Virus record (IMG/VR): IMGVR_UViG_3300042445_000200
Span: 1-25,018 of that record
Length of the DNA stretch: 25,018 nucleotides
Reading direction: 5' to 3' (one strand)
Origin: a virus
Positions 1-6,951 of the stretch are shown one piece after another; the stretch's first letter is position 1; the number at the start of each line of letters is the position of its first letter. The position numbers were made by a program, and so were the translations under genes. The notes under the pieces were generated by a model. The model had not been told where the DNA came from, ran no database searches, and was given only the letters and a program-made list of their open reading frames with translations.

Positions 1-2
1 GT

Positions 3-839
3 AGTTCAGGAGCATCCGGAAGTAGTGGTGCAAGTGGAGCATCAGGCGCAAGTGGTGCAAGTGGAGCATCAGGCGCAAGTGGTGCAAGTGGAGCATCAGG
101 CGCAAGTGGTGCAAGTGGAGCATCAGGTGCTTCTGGTAGTAGTGGTGCAAGTGGAGCATCAGGCGCAAGTGGAGCATCAGGTGCATCAGCCGCTACAGGA
201 GCAAGTGCGGCTACAGGTGCTACAGCGGCAACGGGTGCTACAGGAACTACTGGGGCTACTGCCGCAACAGGTGCAACAAGATTTATCCCACCAACAACAC
301 CGACTAACTTAGGTTACTTGAATCCAGGCTTTATCAATCCAAGTGCATTCTACAATACGAATGATCCAGCACAGAGTAAGTTTAATTGGGGAATGAAAGC
401 ATTCCAAACAGGGCCTACATTCAACGATACATTGTATAACACTAATCCAAATGCGCCTGATACACCATATGGATTACAACAAATGGCACGCCCATTGACT
501 ATGGCTGAAATCAATGATATGATATTGGGCAAAACAAGCACGACACCTAAAGTAGCACCAGCGACAAGACGAGTTCCTATCACTGACGCTAATCGTAATG
601 TTATGAATACTGATTACAGCAGAGTTGGACAACTACCAGTTATAGCACCAGTAGCACCAAGTCAAGTAACACCAACGCAAACATCAACATCACCTATCAA
701 CGCTGAACTAACAAGACAACTTGGTGCTAATTGGTTCAACAGACAACAAGCAGCCGCGGCAGCAGGTGATTGGGAAACATACTACGCAATACAACGACAA
801 GTGGATGCTATTATGAATCCATATGTTGATAACCCGTAA
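3..839 (+). CDS. Collagen-like Gly-X-Y repeat virion protein (5' end outside window)
   Basis: The reading frame is open from base 3 to the TAA at 839 (278 residues seen) and the N-terminus lies beyond the left edge. After two Ser codons come 20 unbroken Gly-X-Y triplets (bases 9-188), almost all Gly-Ala-Ser with two Gly-Ser-Ser. Ten further triplets follow (189-278), alternating Ala-Ala-Thr with Gly-Ala-Thr, Gly-Thr-Thr or Gly-Ala-Ser. The remaining 187 or so residues are non-repetitive, rich in Asn, Pro, Gln and Thr, and end in a Gln/Ala-rich helix-like stretch. Gly-X-Y runs are known from phage fibres and other virion surface proteins, where they form trimeric rods. Here a trimeric stalk with a C-terminal attachment or head domain is inferred. 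The next genes look like ejection proteins, which fits a virion role. The TTG at 318 is an internal Leu codon, not the start. Exact function unknown. Confidence 0.75.
   Translation, partial: SSGASGSSGASGASGASGASGASGASGASGASGASGASGASGASGSSGASGASGASGASGASAATGASAATGATAATGATGTTGATAATGATRFIPPTTPTNLGYLNPGFINPSAFYNTNDPAQSKFNWGMKAFQTGPTFNDTLYNTNPNAPDTPYGLQQMARPLTMAEINDMILGKTSTTPKVAPATRRVPITDANRNVMNTDYSRVGQLPVIAPVAPSQVTPTQTSTSPINAELTRQLGANWFNRQQAAAAAGDWETYYAIQRQVDAIMNPYVDNP
27..170 (+). repeat. 27-bp tandem repeat encoding Gly-Ala-Ser triplets
   Basis: A 27-base unit coding for three Gly-Ala-Ser triplets repeats head to tail from 27, 54 and 81, with a diverging fourth copy at 108 and another copy at 144-170. 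The units are nearly identical at DNA level, including third codon positions. This points to recent slippage or unequal exchange rather than only protein-level selection. Copy number is likely to vary between relatives, and assemblies may collapse it. Confidence 0.85.
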
Positions 840-861
840 GTTAGTCAATAGTAATGAAACA

Positions 862-880
862 CTAAATACATATTATAAGG
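862..880 (+). promoter_or_regulatory. TAAATA late-type promoter for the 891 gene
   Basis: CTAAATACATATTATAAGG lies in the 51-base gap after the collagen-like gene. TAAATA (863-868) ends 22 bases before the ATG at 891, and an AAGGAA ribosome site sits between. The same AACACTAAATACATA string recurs before the 19978 gene. The core matches the T4 late promoter consensus TATAAATA; function is inferred from recurrence. Confidence 0.5.
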
Positions 881-890
881 AAACATACAA

Positions 891-1601
891 ATGAGTTTCG
901 GAAAATCAAGTTCAACAACAACTCCAACACTGACTGATGAGCAGAAAGCGCAGATTAAAGCGCAAACTGACTTCTTTACAGGCACAATCGCACCTACATA
1001 CACAGGCGCAGTTAAAGGTGCTACAGATGTTTATAATCAAAATGTAGGCGGTGTAGTAAATGCCGCACAAAACTTAGCTGGCACAGCAGGTCAAGCACAA
1101 CAAAGTTTAGGTGAGACAGGTGAGAGTGCATTACGCACTGGCATCAGTGGCTTACAAAGTTTGTTCAGTCCAGACTATGAACGTAATCAAATAAGTGCCG
1201 CAATGGCCCCAGCACAAGCACAGTATATGCAAAACTTAGCGGCACAACAAGCGCAGTTTGGTGGCAGTGGCAACTTAGGTAGTGCTCGTCAAGCATTAGC
1301 AGGACAACAACTTGCAGGACAAAATCAAGCACTACAAGCAAAGACAGCCGCAGACCTTCAGTCACAAATCGCATCACAACGTATGGGCGTAGGAGCACAG
1401 TTAGCAGGCTTAGGTCAAGGTGGTTTAGGTCAAGCACTTGGTGCAGCCGGACAACAAGTTACAGCCGCAATGACTCCACAACAACTATACAATCAGTATG
1501 CTTCAGTTATATTTGGAACACCTGCATCAAGTTACACTTCTAACTTTGCCGGCACACAAGGTTCAAGTAAAACTGGCCTTGACTTTGGCGCAAAGATTTA
1601 A
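891..1601 (+). CDS. Putative ejection (internal virion) protein, Ala/Gln-rich
   Basis: The protein has 236 residues. The start is set by AAGGAAACATACAAATG. After a Ser/Thr-rich N-terminus, residues 20-95 form an Ala/Gly/Gln-rich region. Next comes SPDYERNQISAAMAPAQAQY (about 93-112), then a long Ala/Gln/Gly helix-prone stretch with repeated LAG and QQLAGQ motifs, and a C-terminus with NQYASVIFGTP. This layout of an Ala/Gln-rich amphipathic body with a YASVI(F/Y)GTP tail is familiar from short-tailed phage proteins thought to be packaged in the head and ejected with the DNA. No signal peptide or clear membrane segment is seen. The gene sits 10 bases before the large 1612 gene, probably its partner in the same complex. 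Family assignment is from memory of similar proteins, so the precise role is inferred. Confidence 0.6.
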   Translation: MSFGKSSSTTTPTLTDEQKAQIKAQTDFFTGTIAPTYTGAVKGATDVYNQNVGGVVNAAQNLAGTAGQAQQSLGETGESALRTGISGLQSLFSPDYERNQISAAMAPAQAQYMQNLAAQQAQFGGSGNLGSARQALAGQQLAGQNQALQAKTAADLQSQIASQRMGVGAQLAGLGQGGLGQALGAAGQQVTAAMTPQQLYNQYASVIFGTPASSYTSNFAGTQGSSKTGLDFGAKI

Positions 1602-1611
1602 GGAATAAACA

Positions 1612-4092
1612 ATGGCTCAATACGATACAATGAATTACGGAGTTGATTACGATCTCCAAGAAGAAGAACGCAAACGCAGAGAAGCCGCGTTATTAGCACA
1701 ACAGCAAGCACAAGCACAAGATATGGAAAACGGTGCGAACGCTGGTGGTATGCGTAGCCCAATGGACTTCGGTGACATTGTAGGTTCAGCGTTTAATCAA
1801 CGTCTTGGTGCTGCCCAAAATAGATTGAATGAAGCAACATCAGTATTCACAGATCCAGAAGAAGCATTACGAAAAAGATTAGGTGTTCAACAAGAAGAAT
1901 CTACTCCAGTAAAACAAACGATTACAACTAATCCACAAACTGGTGAGCAGACAGTAAAGATTGAGGGTAGCGCAAAAGATTTAAGTGCCGCTAATCCATT
2001 GACACCAACTGTAACAGGTCCTATTGCTCCTACAGAAGAACAACTACGCCCACAACAAGAACAGTTCGCACAACAGTTTCAACAATATCGTCAGCCAATG
2101 CCTGGTCAACCACCGGTCGCTAATCAGCAACCACCGGTCGCTATGCAACGACAAATGCCACCAAGTGCGCCTATTAGTCCTGAGATGGCTAATAGACCAC
2201 CTAACATTGGACAACCACCAACACCAGGACCTGGCGTTCAAATGGCAAGTGCGGCACCTGGCTTACCAAGAACACAACAACAACCTCCTCCAAGACCAGC
2301 TGTGCCAGGATTGGCAGCATTGCCTACATTAGCACAAATGGGTATGGCAGCGGATCAGGCACCAACTCCACCAGTACCTGCAGGTCCCCCAGCGTGGGTG
2401 CAGGCAGCAAATGATGCGGGTAATGATTTTAATAAACTATTAGATGTTGCGGCAAAACATCCTGAAAGCCGTGATGTTATAAACGATAAATTACAAAAAT
2501 CATTTGCTAACAAAACAAAAGAAGATGAAGCAAATCAGTTGTTCAAAGATGCAGCCAGTGGTGACTTAAAAGCACAGAACAAAATCTTTCAATCAATCAA
2601 GCCAGATACAGGCAAACAAAAAGAAGAAGTCACAGTCAATGATTATGTCAAAGCCTATATGTATAAGCGTTTAGGATTAGATGATTTAGCACGTGATGTT
2701 CAACTTAAAATATTGGGCAAAGAAACATTGTTTAGTCAAATGACTGTTGGTAATAGTAACTGGCAAGTTGAAACAGACAAGCAAGGTAATATTATTAGAG
2801 CCAAAGATGATGAAGGCAACTTTGCTACTGAAGCAACATTAAACAAACTAAGAGCAACTGGTCAGAAGTTTGGTAGTCAAGCATACAGCACAACTGGTGG
2901 CAGTATTACTATACCTGCAGGACATCCAGACGCTGGTGAAGAATACAGAACAGTGTTTAATTCAACAACTGGTAAGTTTGAGAATAAGATTATCACTGGT
3001 AAAAACGCTGGTAACACTTACACAGGCCCTGCAGGATTAGAGAAACGAGTTGCAACAAGTGCGGCTACAGCATTAAATGATGCATTCATCAAGTTCCAGA
3101 CAGAACCAACAACAGCAGCCGCTACTGAAGCATTAAAGACAGCAAGATTATTAGGCCCAGAAGAATACAATAAAGCATTACAGTTTATTCAACGCACACA
3201 GCCAGCGATTTACAATGATGTAAGTAAAACATTACCAGGTGGTTTGGCACCAAGCTCGTATGTTAATCCACCAAGTGGAACACCAAGTGGAACACCAAGC
3301 GCTCCAGTAGATCCTGGAGCATTGCGTAGGGCACAAGGTGATGTTCAATCACTAACTAATGAAATAGCATCATCGCAAAAGAAACCATTTGGTAATGCAC
3401 AACAACAAGCGGATCGTATGCGCTATTTGAATGATGAAATGGCTAAAGCACAACAACGATTACAACAAGCGCAAGGTGCACCAGCTGGTCAAGGCGGTGG
3501 AGCCCCAGCTGGTCAAGGTGAGGCTGGCTTATTAGAAAAAACTAAACAAGTAGAATCTAAGGTTGCTATTAATCAAAACTTAGAAGAACAGAAAAACAAG
3601 GTTCGTATGACGTTGCCTGCTACTGAGTTAAATGCTTCTACAATGTTAAACACATTGAATGATATTATGACGCATCCTGGCTTAGATAAAACTATTGGTA
3701 ATCCATTGATATTGAATACTCCATTAGCATTGATACCACAAAGTGATCGCCGTGAGTTTAAGCAGAAGTATCAACAACTTGCTGGTCAAGAGTTCTTGGC
3801 AGCGTTTGCTCAACTTAAAGGTGGTGGCTCTATTACTGAAGTTGAAGGTCTTAAAGCAGAACAAGCAATCAGTGCTCTTAAAGATACTGGTATTAGTCCA
3901 GCTGAGTTTAAGAAGAATGCTTGGATCTTGCAAGATGTTGTTAAACGAGGTATTGATAGTCAAAGAATATTAGTTGGTCAACCTCCAAAATATGCAGAAG
4001 CGCCGGATAGAGAAGCCGCAAAAGAATGGTTAAGAAATAATCCTAATCATCCTAAGGCTGCAGGCGTTCGTAATAAATTAGTAGGATTTTAA
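1612..4092 (+). CDS. Large putative ejection/internal virion protein
   Basis: The protein has 826 residues. The AAGGAA ribosome site overlaps the stop codon of the previous gene, which suggests translational coupling. Residues 1-60 are charged and Gln-rich. Residues 140-265 are a Pro/Gln low-complexity linker with short tandem repeats, including a duplicated 15-base unit near 2108-2142. Residues 265-500 look globular. Residues 550-640 combine Pro/Ser repeats (SGTP) with a coiled-coil-like Gln/Ala segment. The C-terminal block has EFLAAFAQLKGGGSITEVEG (727-746), which resembles a conserved element of putative DNA-transfer or internal virion proteins in short-tailed phages. No lytic transglycosylase or peptidase catalytic motif is visible. 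A role in DNA ejection or as an inner-core protein is inferred from size, composition and position. Confidence 0.55.
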   Translation: MAQYDTMNYGVDYDLQEEERKRREAALLAQQQAQAQDMENGANAGGMRSPMDFGDIVGSAFNQRLGAAQNRLNEATSVFTDPEEALRKRLGVQQEESTPVKQTITTNPQTGEQTVKIEGSAKDLSAANPLTPTVTGPIAPTEEQLRPQQEQFAQQFQQYRQPMPGQPPVANQQPPVAMQRQMPPSAPISPEMANRPPNIGQPPTPGPGVQMASAAPGLPRTQQQPPPRPAVPGLAALPTLAQMGMAADQAPTPPVPAGPPAWVQAANDAGNDFNKLLDVAAKHPESRDVINDKLQKSFANKTKEDEANQLFKDAASGDLKAQNKIFQSIKPDTGKQKEEVTVNDYVKAYMYKRLGLDDLARDVQLKILGKETLFSQMTVGNSNWQVETDKQGNIIRAKDDEGNFATEATLNKLRATGQKFGSQAYSTTGGSITIPAGHPDAGEEYRTVFNSTTGKFENKIITGKNAGNTYTGPAGLEKRVATSAATALNDAFIKFQTEPTTAAATEALKTARLLGPEEYNKALQFIQRTQPAIYNDVSKTLPGGLAPSSYVNPPSGTPSGTPSAPVDPGALRRAQGDVQSLTNEIASSQKKPFGNAQQQADRMRYLNDEMAKAQQRLQQAQGAPAGQGGGAPAGQGEAGLLEKTKQVESKVAINQNLEEQKNKVRMTLPATELNASTMLNTLNDIMTHPGLDKTIGNPLILNTPLALIPQSDRREFKQKYQQLAGQEFLAAFAQLKGGGSITEVEGLKAEQAISALKDTGISPAEFKKNAWILQDVVKRGIDSQRILVGQPPKYAEAPDREAAKEWLRNNPNHPKAAGVRNKLVGF

Positions 4093-4093
4093 T

Positions 4094-4906
4094 ATGGCAT
4101 TTGATCCAGACTCATTCATAGCCGGAACTCAATCACAAGCGGCACCAGAACTCGCTGAACCAACTGATAAAAAAAATAAGTTTAATCCAAGTGAATTTAT
4201 TAGAAAAGGTTCGGACTATGTTCCTATGCAAGAACCTACAATGGTTGCTGAAACAGAAGCACAAGCACAATCAATTAATCCTGATATGAATCTAATGCCA
4301 CAGGCTGTTAGTGTAGGAGCAAGATTAGCCGAACCAGCATATGATATTGCAAAAGGTGTAGGTGGAGTAATAGCCGGTAATGCAAAAGACGCATACAAAA
4401 TGGGTAATATTTTATACAAAAATGTGACACCTGGTGTTATTGGCACAGTTATTAGTAGTCCAATTACGTATGCTAAAGATTTTGCATCAGCCTATGTGCA
4501 AGGACATCCTTTAATGAGTAAGTTAGGTCAAACTACTCCACAACAAGCAGTTCAAGCAGGTGCAGGATATGCTAAAAATATCGGTGGTCGTATTTTAGCT
4601 GGTGCTGTCGCTCCCGAAAGTATTGCGTTGATGCCCTATCAAATGGCAGCGTATGAACAAGAAAAGATTAGGGCTAATCCTAATGCTCCTGGATTACAAT
4701 ATAATCCTTATGCTCAAACAGTAAGAGGTGAAGCAACAACTCAAAATCAAGCAGGCGCTGCCAATCAAATGAGAACCGTAGCAAATATGCCATATGGTAA
4801 TGTTAATCCGCAAGAACGAAATATACTTGAACAAGATAGAATGATGCGTGAAAACATTCGTAAGAAAGCATATCAAAGAGTTATGGGCCCCGTTGCCCCT
4901 CAATAA
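4094..4906 (+). CDS. Putative virion protein, unknown function
   Basis: The protein has 270 residues and begins one base after the preceding stop (TAATATG), so it is likely co-translated with the large 1612 gene. The N-terminus carries two copies of a short motif, FDPDSFIA (3-10) and FNPSEFIR (30-37), separated by a Pro/Lys/Thr linker. Such F(D/N)P-x-x-F-I motifs look like docking peptides. The middle (about 75-180) is Ala/Gly/Val-rich with moderately hydrophobic helical stretches, and the C-terminus (about 200-270) is Asn/Gln/Arg-rich. It could be a third ejection protein that inserts in the membrane, but no family is recognised. Confidence 0.5.
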   Translation: MAFDPDSFIAGTQSQAAPELAEPTDKKNKFNPSEFIRKGSDYVPMQEPTMVAETEAQAQSINPDMNLMPQAVSVGARLAEPAYDIAKGVGGVIAGNAKDAYKMGNILYKNVTPGVIGTVISSPITYAKDFASAYVQGHPLMSKLGQTTPQQAVQAGAGYAKNIGGRILAGAVAPESIALMPYQMAAYEQEKIRANPNAPGLQYNPYAQTVRGEATTQNQAGAANQMRTVANMPYGNVNPQERNILEQDRMMRENIRKKAYQRVMGPVAPQ

Positions 4907-4916
4907 ATAATACACT
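4904..4916 (+). promoter_or_regulatory. TAAATA motif 7 bases before the Dps start
   Basis: ATAAATAATACACTATG joins the stop codon of the upstream gene (the TAA at 4904-4906 is part of TAAATA) to the ATG at 4917. No Shine-Dalgarno site is present. If transcription starts at T4-late spacing, the mRNA would have only about two leader bases. Confidence 0.4.
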
Positions 4917-5348
4917 ATGACTACACAAGAACAACTAACACAAACCTTCAACAATAACTTTGTTGCTTACTATCGCTCACACGTAGCGCACATAAACATT
5001 ATGGGTAGAAACTTTCGCAGTGACCATAAACTATTGCAAGGTATCTATGAAAGACGACAAGCACAAATAGATATTCTTGGAGAACTATTACGCACATTAG
5101 ATGATTATATGCCTTGTGAAATACAAGATGTATTAAATCAAAGTGAAATAGGCACAGGCATTTTTGAAGAAGATGCAGATGGATTTTTAGAAGGAGTTAA
5201 AGATGATTTGGAACTACTTAAAGGAACATACGAAGAACTTATGGTTATTGCTGAAGACGAAGGTCACAAGGAAATAGCCAACTACGCACAAGACCAAATA
5301 TTAGATTTGGCAAAGAGTATTTGGATGCTAAACTCTACACTTAGTTAA
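4917..5348 (+). CDS. dps: Dps-like miniferritin (phage-encoded)
   Basis: The protein has 143 residues, slightly shorter than most bacterial Dps proteins (150-170). The sequence follows the Dps four-helix pattern. Helix A ends in HVAHINIMGRNF, matching the family's HWN(V/I)xGxxF. Helix B carries DHKLLQGIYERRQAQIDILGE. Helix D ends in ILDLAKSIWMLNSTLS, matching the Dps ending (W)MLRSTL. The ferroxidase ligands known for Dps fall at the right spacing: H25, H37 (+12), D52 (+27) and E56 (+31). The extra Asp often found four residues after the second His is Gln41 here. There is no Lys-rich N-terminal tail, so direct DNA binding is uncertain. Family members form 12-subunit shells that oxidise and store iron and limit Fenton damage. 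The gene sits among virion genes behind a TAAATA motif, so late expression is inferred. Function on host DNA, phage DNA or in the virion is unknown. Confidence 0.8.
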   Translation: MTTQEQLTQTFNNNFVAYYRSHVAHINIMGRNFRSDHKLLQGIYERRQAQIDILGELLRTLDDYMPCEIQDVLNQSEIGTGIFEEDADGFLEGVKDDLELLKGTYEELMVIAEDEGHKEIANYAQDQILDLAKSIWMLNSTLS

Positions 5349-5356
5349 GGGAACAT

Positions 5357-6316
5357 ATGAGTTTTTCTACAATAAGAAGAAATAATCAAAGTGCGGCAAG
5401 GTCAAATCGTAGAGTAGTGCCTCCTCCACCAATGAGAAGACCTATTCCTAAGCCACAAATGAGTAGGCCTATACAACCAGTAAGACCACCTACTGGTATG
5501 CCTCAACAAATAAGTGCTCCTACTGGTTTGCCAAATCAAATGCTACCTCCATTAGGTATGCCAAATCAAATTCAACAACCTACTGGCTTACCAAATATTA
5601 TGCAACCTCCATTGGGTTTGCCAAATATAAATCAACAACCTACTGGATTGCCTCCTACACAAACGCAATTGCCAACTCCACCGGTAACTATGCCAGTAGA
5701 ACAAAGTCCATCATTGTTTGCTCCACCAGTTCAACAACCAATTCAGCAACAACCAGCGATTGCTCCAGTATTTCAACAAACACAACAACCTGTTGCTCCA
5801 CAACAAACACAACAACCTGTTGCTCCACAACAAACACAACCAATGCAACAACCGAATCCATTCGCTAATGAACCAGGTCGTGATAGTAATGGTATGTTGA
5901 TTCCAGGATATGGAGAACCTCCACCAGGCACATTCTTATCACAACCAGTAGATAAGCCTATGATGCAACAACCGGCGCAACAAAATCAGCGTGATCCACA
6001 ATATATTGGTATGCCTGATGAAATGTATGCCAGTATGATTAAAGATAAGCAAATGAATAATGGACAAGGACCAATGGATATGATGGTTCGTCCTTGGATG
6101 CAATGGAATAGCCAGCAACAAGTAGCAGGTCCTATAGCACCTGATTATCAATATAACAGTGATAACACTATGCGTTCAATAAGTGGAATGGGCACTGGTC
6201 TTGCTGAAGGTGTGCGATATAAACAAAGCCAACAGTTTGATCCAATAACAGGACAATGGGGTATGCCTGATGGAACAGGTGGAAAGTTTATGCCAGGAGT
6301 AAGTATAGGTTATTAA
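5357..6316 (+). CDS. Pro/Gln/Met-rich repeat protein, probable virion component
   Basis: The protein has 319 residues. The start is set by AAGGGAACATATG, where the AAGG overlaps the stop codon of the Dps gene 8 bases upstream. An Arg/Pro-rich N-terminus (1-44) is followed by six tandem decapeptides of the type P(T/L)G(L/M)PNxxxx (45-104), then a Gln/Pro region with QQTQQPVAP repeats (about 140-161). The C-terminal half (about 165-319) is less repetitive, with PGYGEPPPGTF and a Met/Gly/Gln-rich segment. No domain is recognised. Extended Pro/Gln proteins of this type occur among structural and ejection proteins of short-tailed phages. A disordered virion protein is inferred, but this is weak. 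Confidence 0.5.
   Translation: MSFSTIRRNNQSAARSNRRVVPPPPMRRPIPKPQMSRPIQPVRPPTGMPQQISAPTGLPNQMLPPLGMPNQIQQPTGLPNIMQPPLGLPNINQQPTGLPPTQTQLPTPPVTMPVEQSPSLFAPPVQQPIQQQPAIAPVFQQTQQPVAPQQTQQPVAPQQTQPMQQPNPFANEPGRDSNGMLIPGYGEPPPGTFLSQPVDKPMMQQPAQQNQRDPQYIGMPDEMYASMIKDKQMNNGQGPMDMMVRPWMQWNSQQQVAGPIAPDYQYNSDNTMRSISGMGTGLAEGVRYKQSQQFDPITGQWGMPDGTGGKFMPGVSIGY
5489..5668 (+). repeat. Six tandem 30-bp units coding for decapeptide PxGxPNxxxx
   Basis: Six consecutive 10-residue units (residues 45-104 of the 5357 gene) share Pro1, Gly3 and Pro5, usually with Asn6. Units alternate between PTG and PLG from the second to the fifth copy, suggesting a 20-residue higher-order repeat. Third codon positions differ between units, so the array is older than the 27-bp repeat at 27-170. 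Confidence 0.8.
5774..5839 (+). repeat. 27-bp tandem repeat coding for QQTQQPVAP
   Basis: Two identical 27-base copies (5774-5800 and 5801-5827) and a 12-base partial third copy lie inside the Pro/Gln-rich gene. Identity at third positions points to recent duplication. Confidence 0.8.
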
Positions 6317-6400
6317 GTTAAGACACCGCAAACGCTATTAAGAACCAAGTGATTTTGTGTCTTTCTAACTTGGGCATCAACGAATTGGCAGGCGAGTTTA

Positions 6401-6889
6401 TTAAGCGTTTAACTTTTTATAAGCAAAACTACCACGAAGAATATAACCATTGCGTTCGTGTAGTTTTAGAAACGCAGATTGGTCTCTACGCATTGTAGAA
6501 CTACATACTATATTAACTTCACACAATCGTGCCCAATCTTCCCACATTGTTAGCATATCTTTTACTAACTCTATTCGTAGTCGGCTTGATAAACTCATAT
6601 CTAAATGAGCAATACGAACAGTTACCATTTCATCATCACTCCATACAGCAAATTCTCCCCTTGTAGCCCAAGTGTAGGCTAATAGTTTGTTATCTTCATC
6701 TACGGCAATACTAACAAGTTGTGTGAGAGGTCCGTAAAACTGATTGATAACAGCGAGTGTAAGATTACGCTGATAGATTACGGGTTCTGGAGTAAAGATG
6801 CCATCAGTTTCAATAAGAAAATGCTCAATAGCCATATCAACTATTGGTTTTACATCTAATCCATTTGCGGGGCGCCAAGTATATTTCAT
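6401..6889 (-). CDS. GNAT-like acetyltransferase-fold protein
   Basis: The protein has 162 residues and is the only gene on the minus strand. The start is placed at 6889 because AAGGAATAGAAATG stands directly before it, the same ribosome site as the genes at 12420 and 16651. A start seven codons further out (6910) would bury that site. The N-terminus YTWRPANGLDVKPIVDMA resembles the first strand and helix of GNAT proteins, and the end (FLKLHERNGYILRGSFAYKKL) resembles the GNAT C-terminal element. The central acetyl-CoA loop (R/QxxGxG/A) is not evident, so it may not be catalytic. Phage T7 gp13, a virion-assembly protein, has a similar diverged fold, and the virion-gene setting here fits such a role. 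Acetylation of a host target is the alternative. Confidence 0.5.
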   Translation of the reverse strand: MKYTWRPANGLDVKPIVDMAIEHFLIETDGIFTPEPVIYQRNLTLAVINQFYGPLTQLVSIAVDEDNKLLAYTWATRGEFAVWSDDEMVTVRIAHLDMSLSSRLRIELVKDMLTMWEDWARLCEVNIVCSSTMRRDQSAFLKLHERNGYILRGSFAYKKLNA

Positions 6890-6910
6890 TTCTATTCCTT
6901 TGTAATACAA

Positions 6911-6916
6911 TATTTA
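6911..6916 (-). promoter_or_regulatory. TAAATA motif for the minus-strand GNAT-like gene
   Basis: Read on the minus strand, GTTAAATATTGTATTACAAAGG stands 21 bases before the start at 6889. With the motif at 6925-6930 it forms a back-to-back pair, each TAAATA the same distance from its own start codon. Confidence 0.5.
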
Positions 6917-6924
6917 ACGAAACA

Positions 6925-6930
6925 TAAATA
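6925..6930 (+). promoter_or_regulatory. TAAATA motif for the glycosyltransferase gene
   Basis: CATAAATATATGTTTAGG precedes the ATG at 6952, with 21 bases between the motif and the start and an AAGAATAG-type ribosome site in between. It is partner of the divergent motif at 6911-6916. Confidence 0.5.
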
Positions 6931-6951
6931 TATGTTTAGGAAAAGAATAGA

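Noticed and set aside
27-170. CRISPR array
   Set aside because: The repeats are directly adjacent, in-frame and coding, with no unique spacers.
25-312. Open frame of Val-Gln-Val-Glu-His repeats
   Set aside because: It is the +1 shadow of the Gly-Ala-Ser repeat. The Gly-X-Y frame starting at base 3 runs on without a break into the downstream protein to 839.
318-839. Separate 173-residue gene starting with TTG at 318
   Set aside because: The frame is open upstream to the window edge and there is no ribosome site near 318. It is the C-terminal part of the collagen-like protein.
6317-6400. Bidirectional terminator between the convergent genes
   Set aside because: Only a 6-bp inverted repeat (CCAAGT/ACTTGG, 6345-6373) with a 17-base loop and no T run is present. 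It is too weak to call.
6890-6910. Longer start for the minus-strand gene (seven extra codons)
   Set aside because: AAGGAATAGAA sits exactly before the ATG at 6889, and the extra codons would include that ribosome site.
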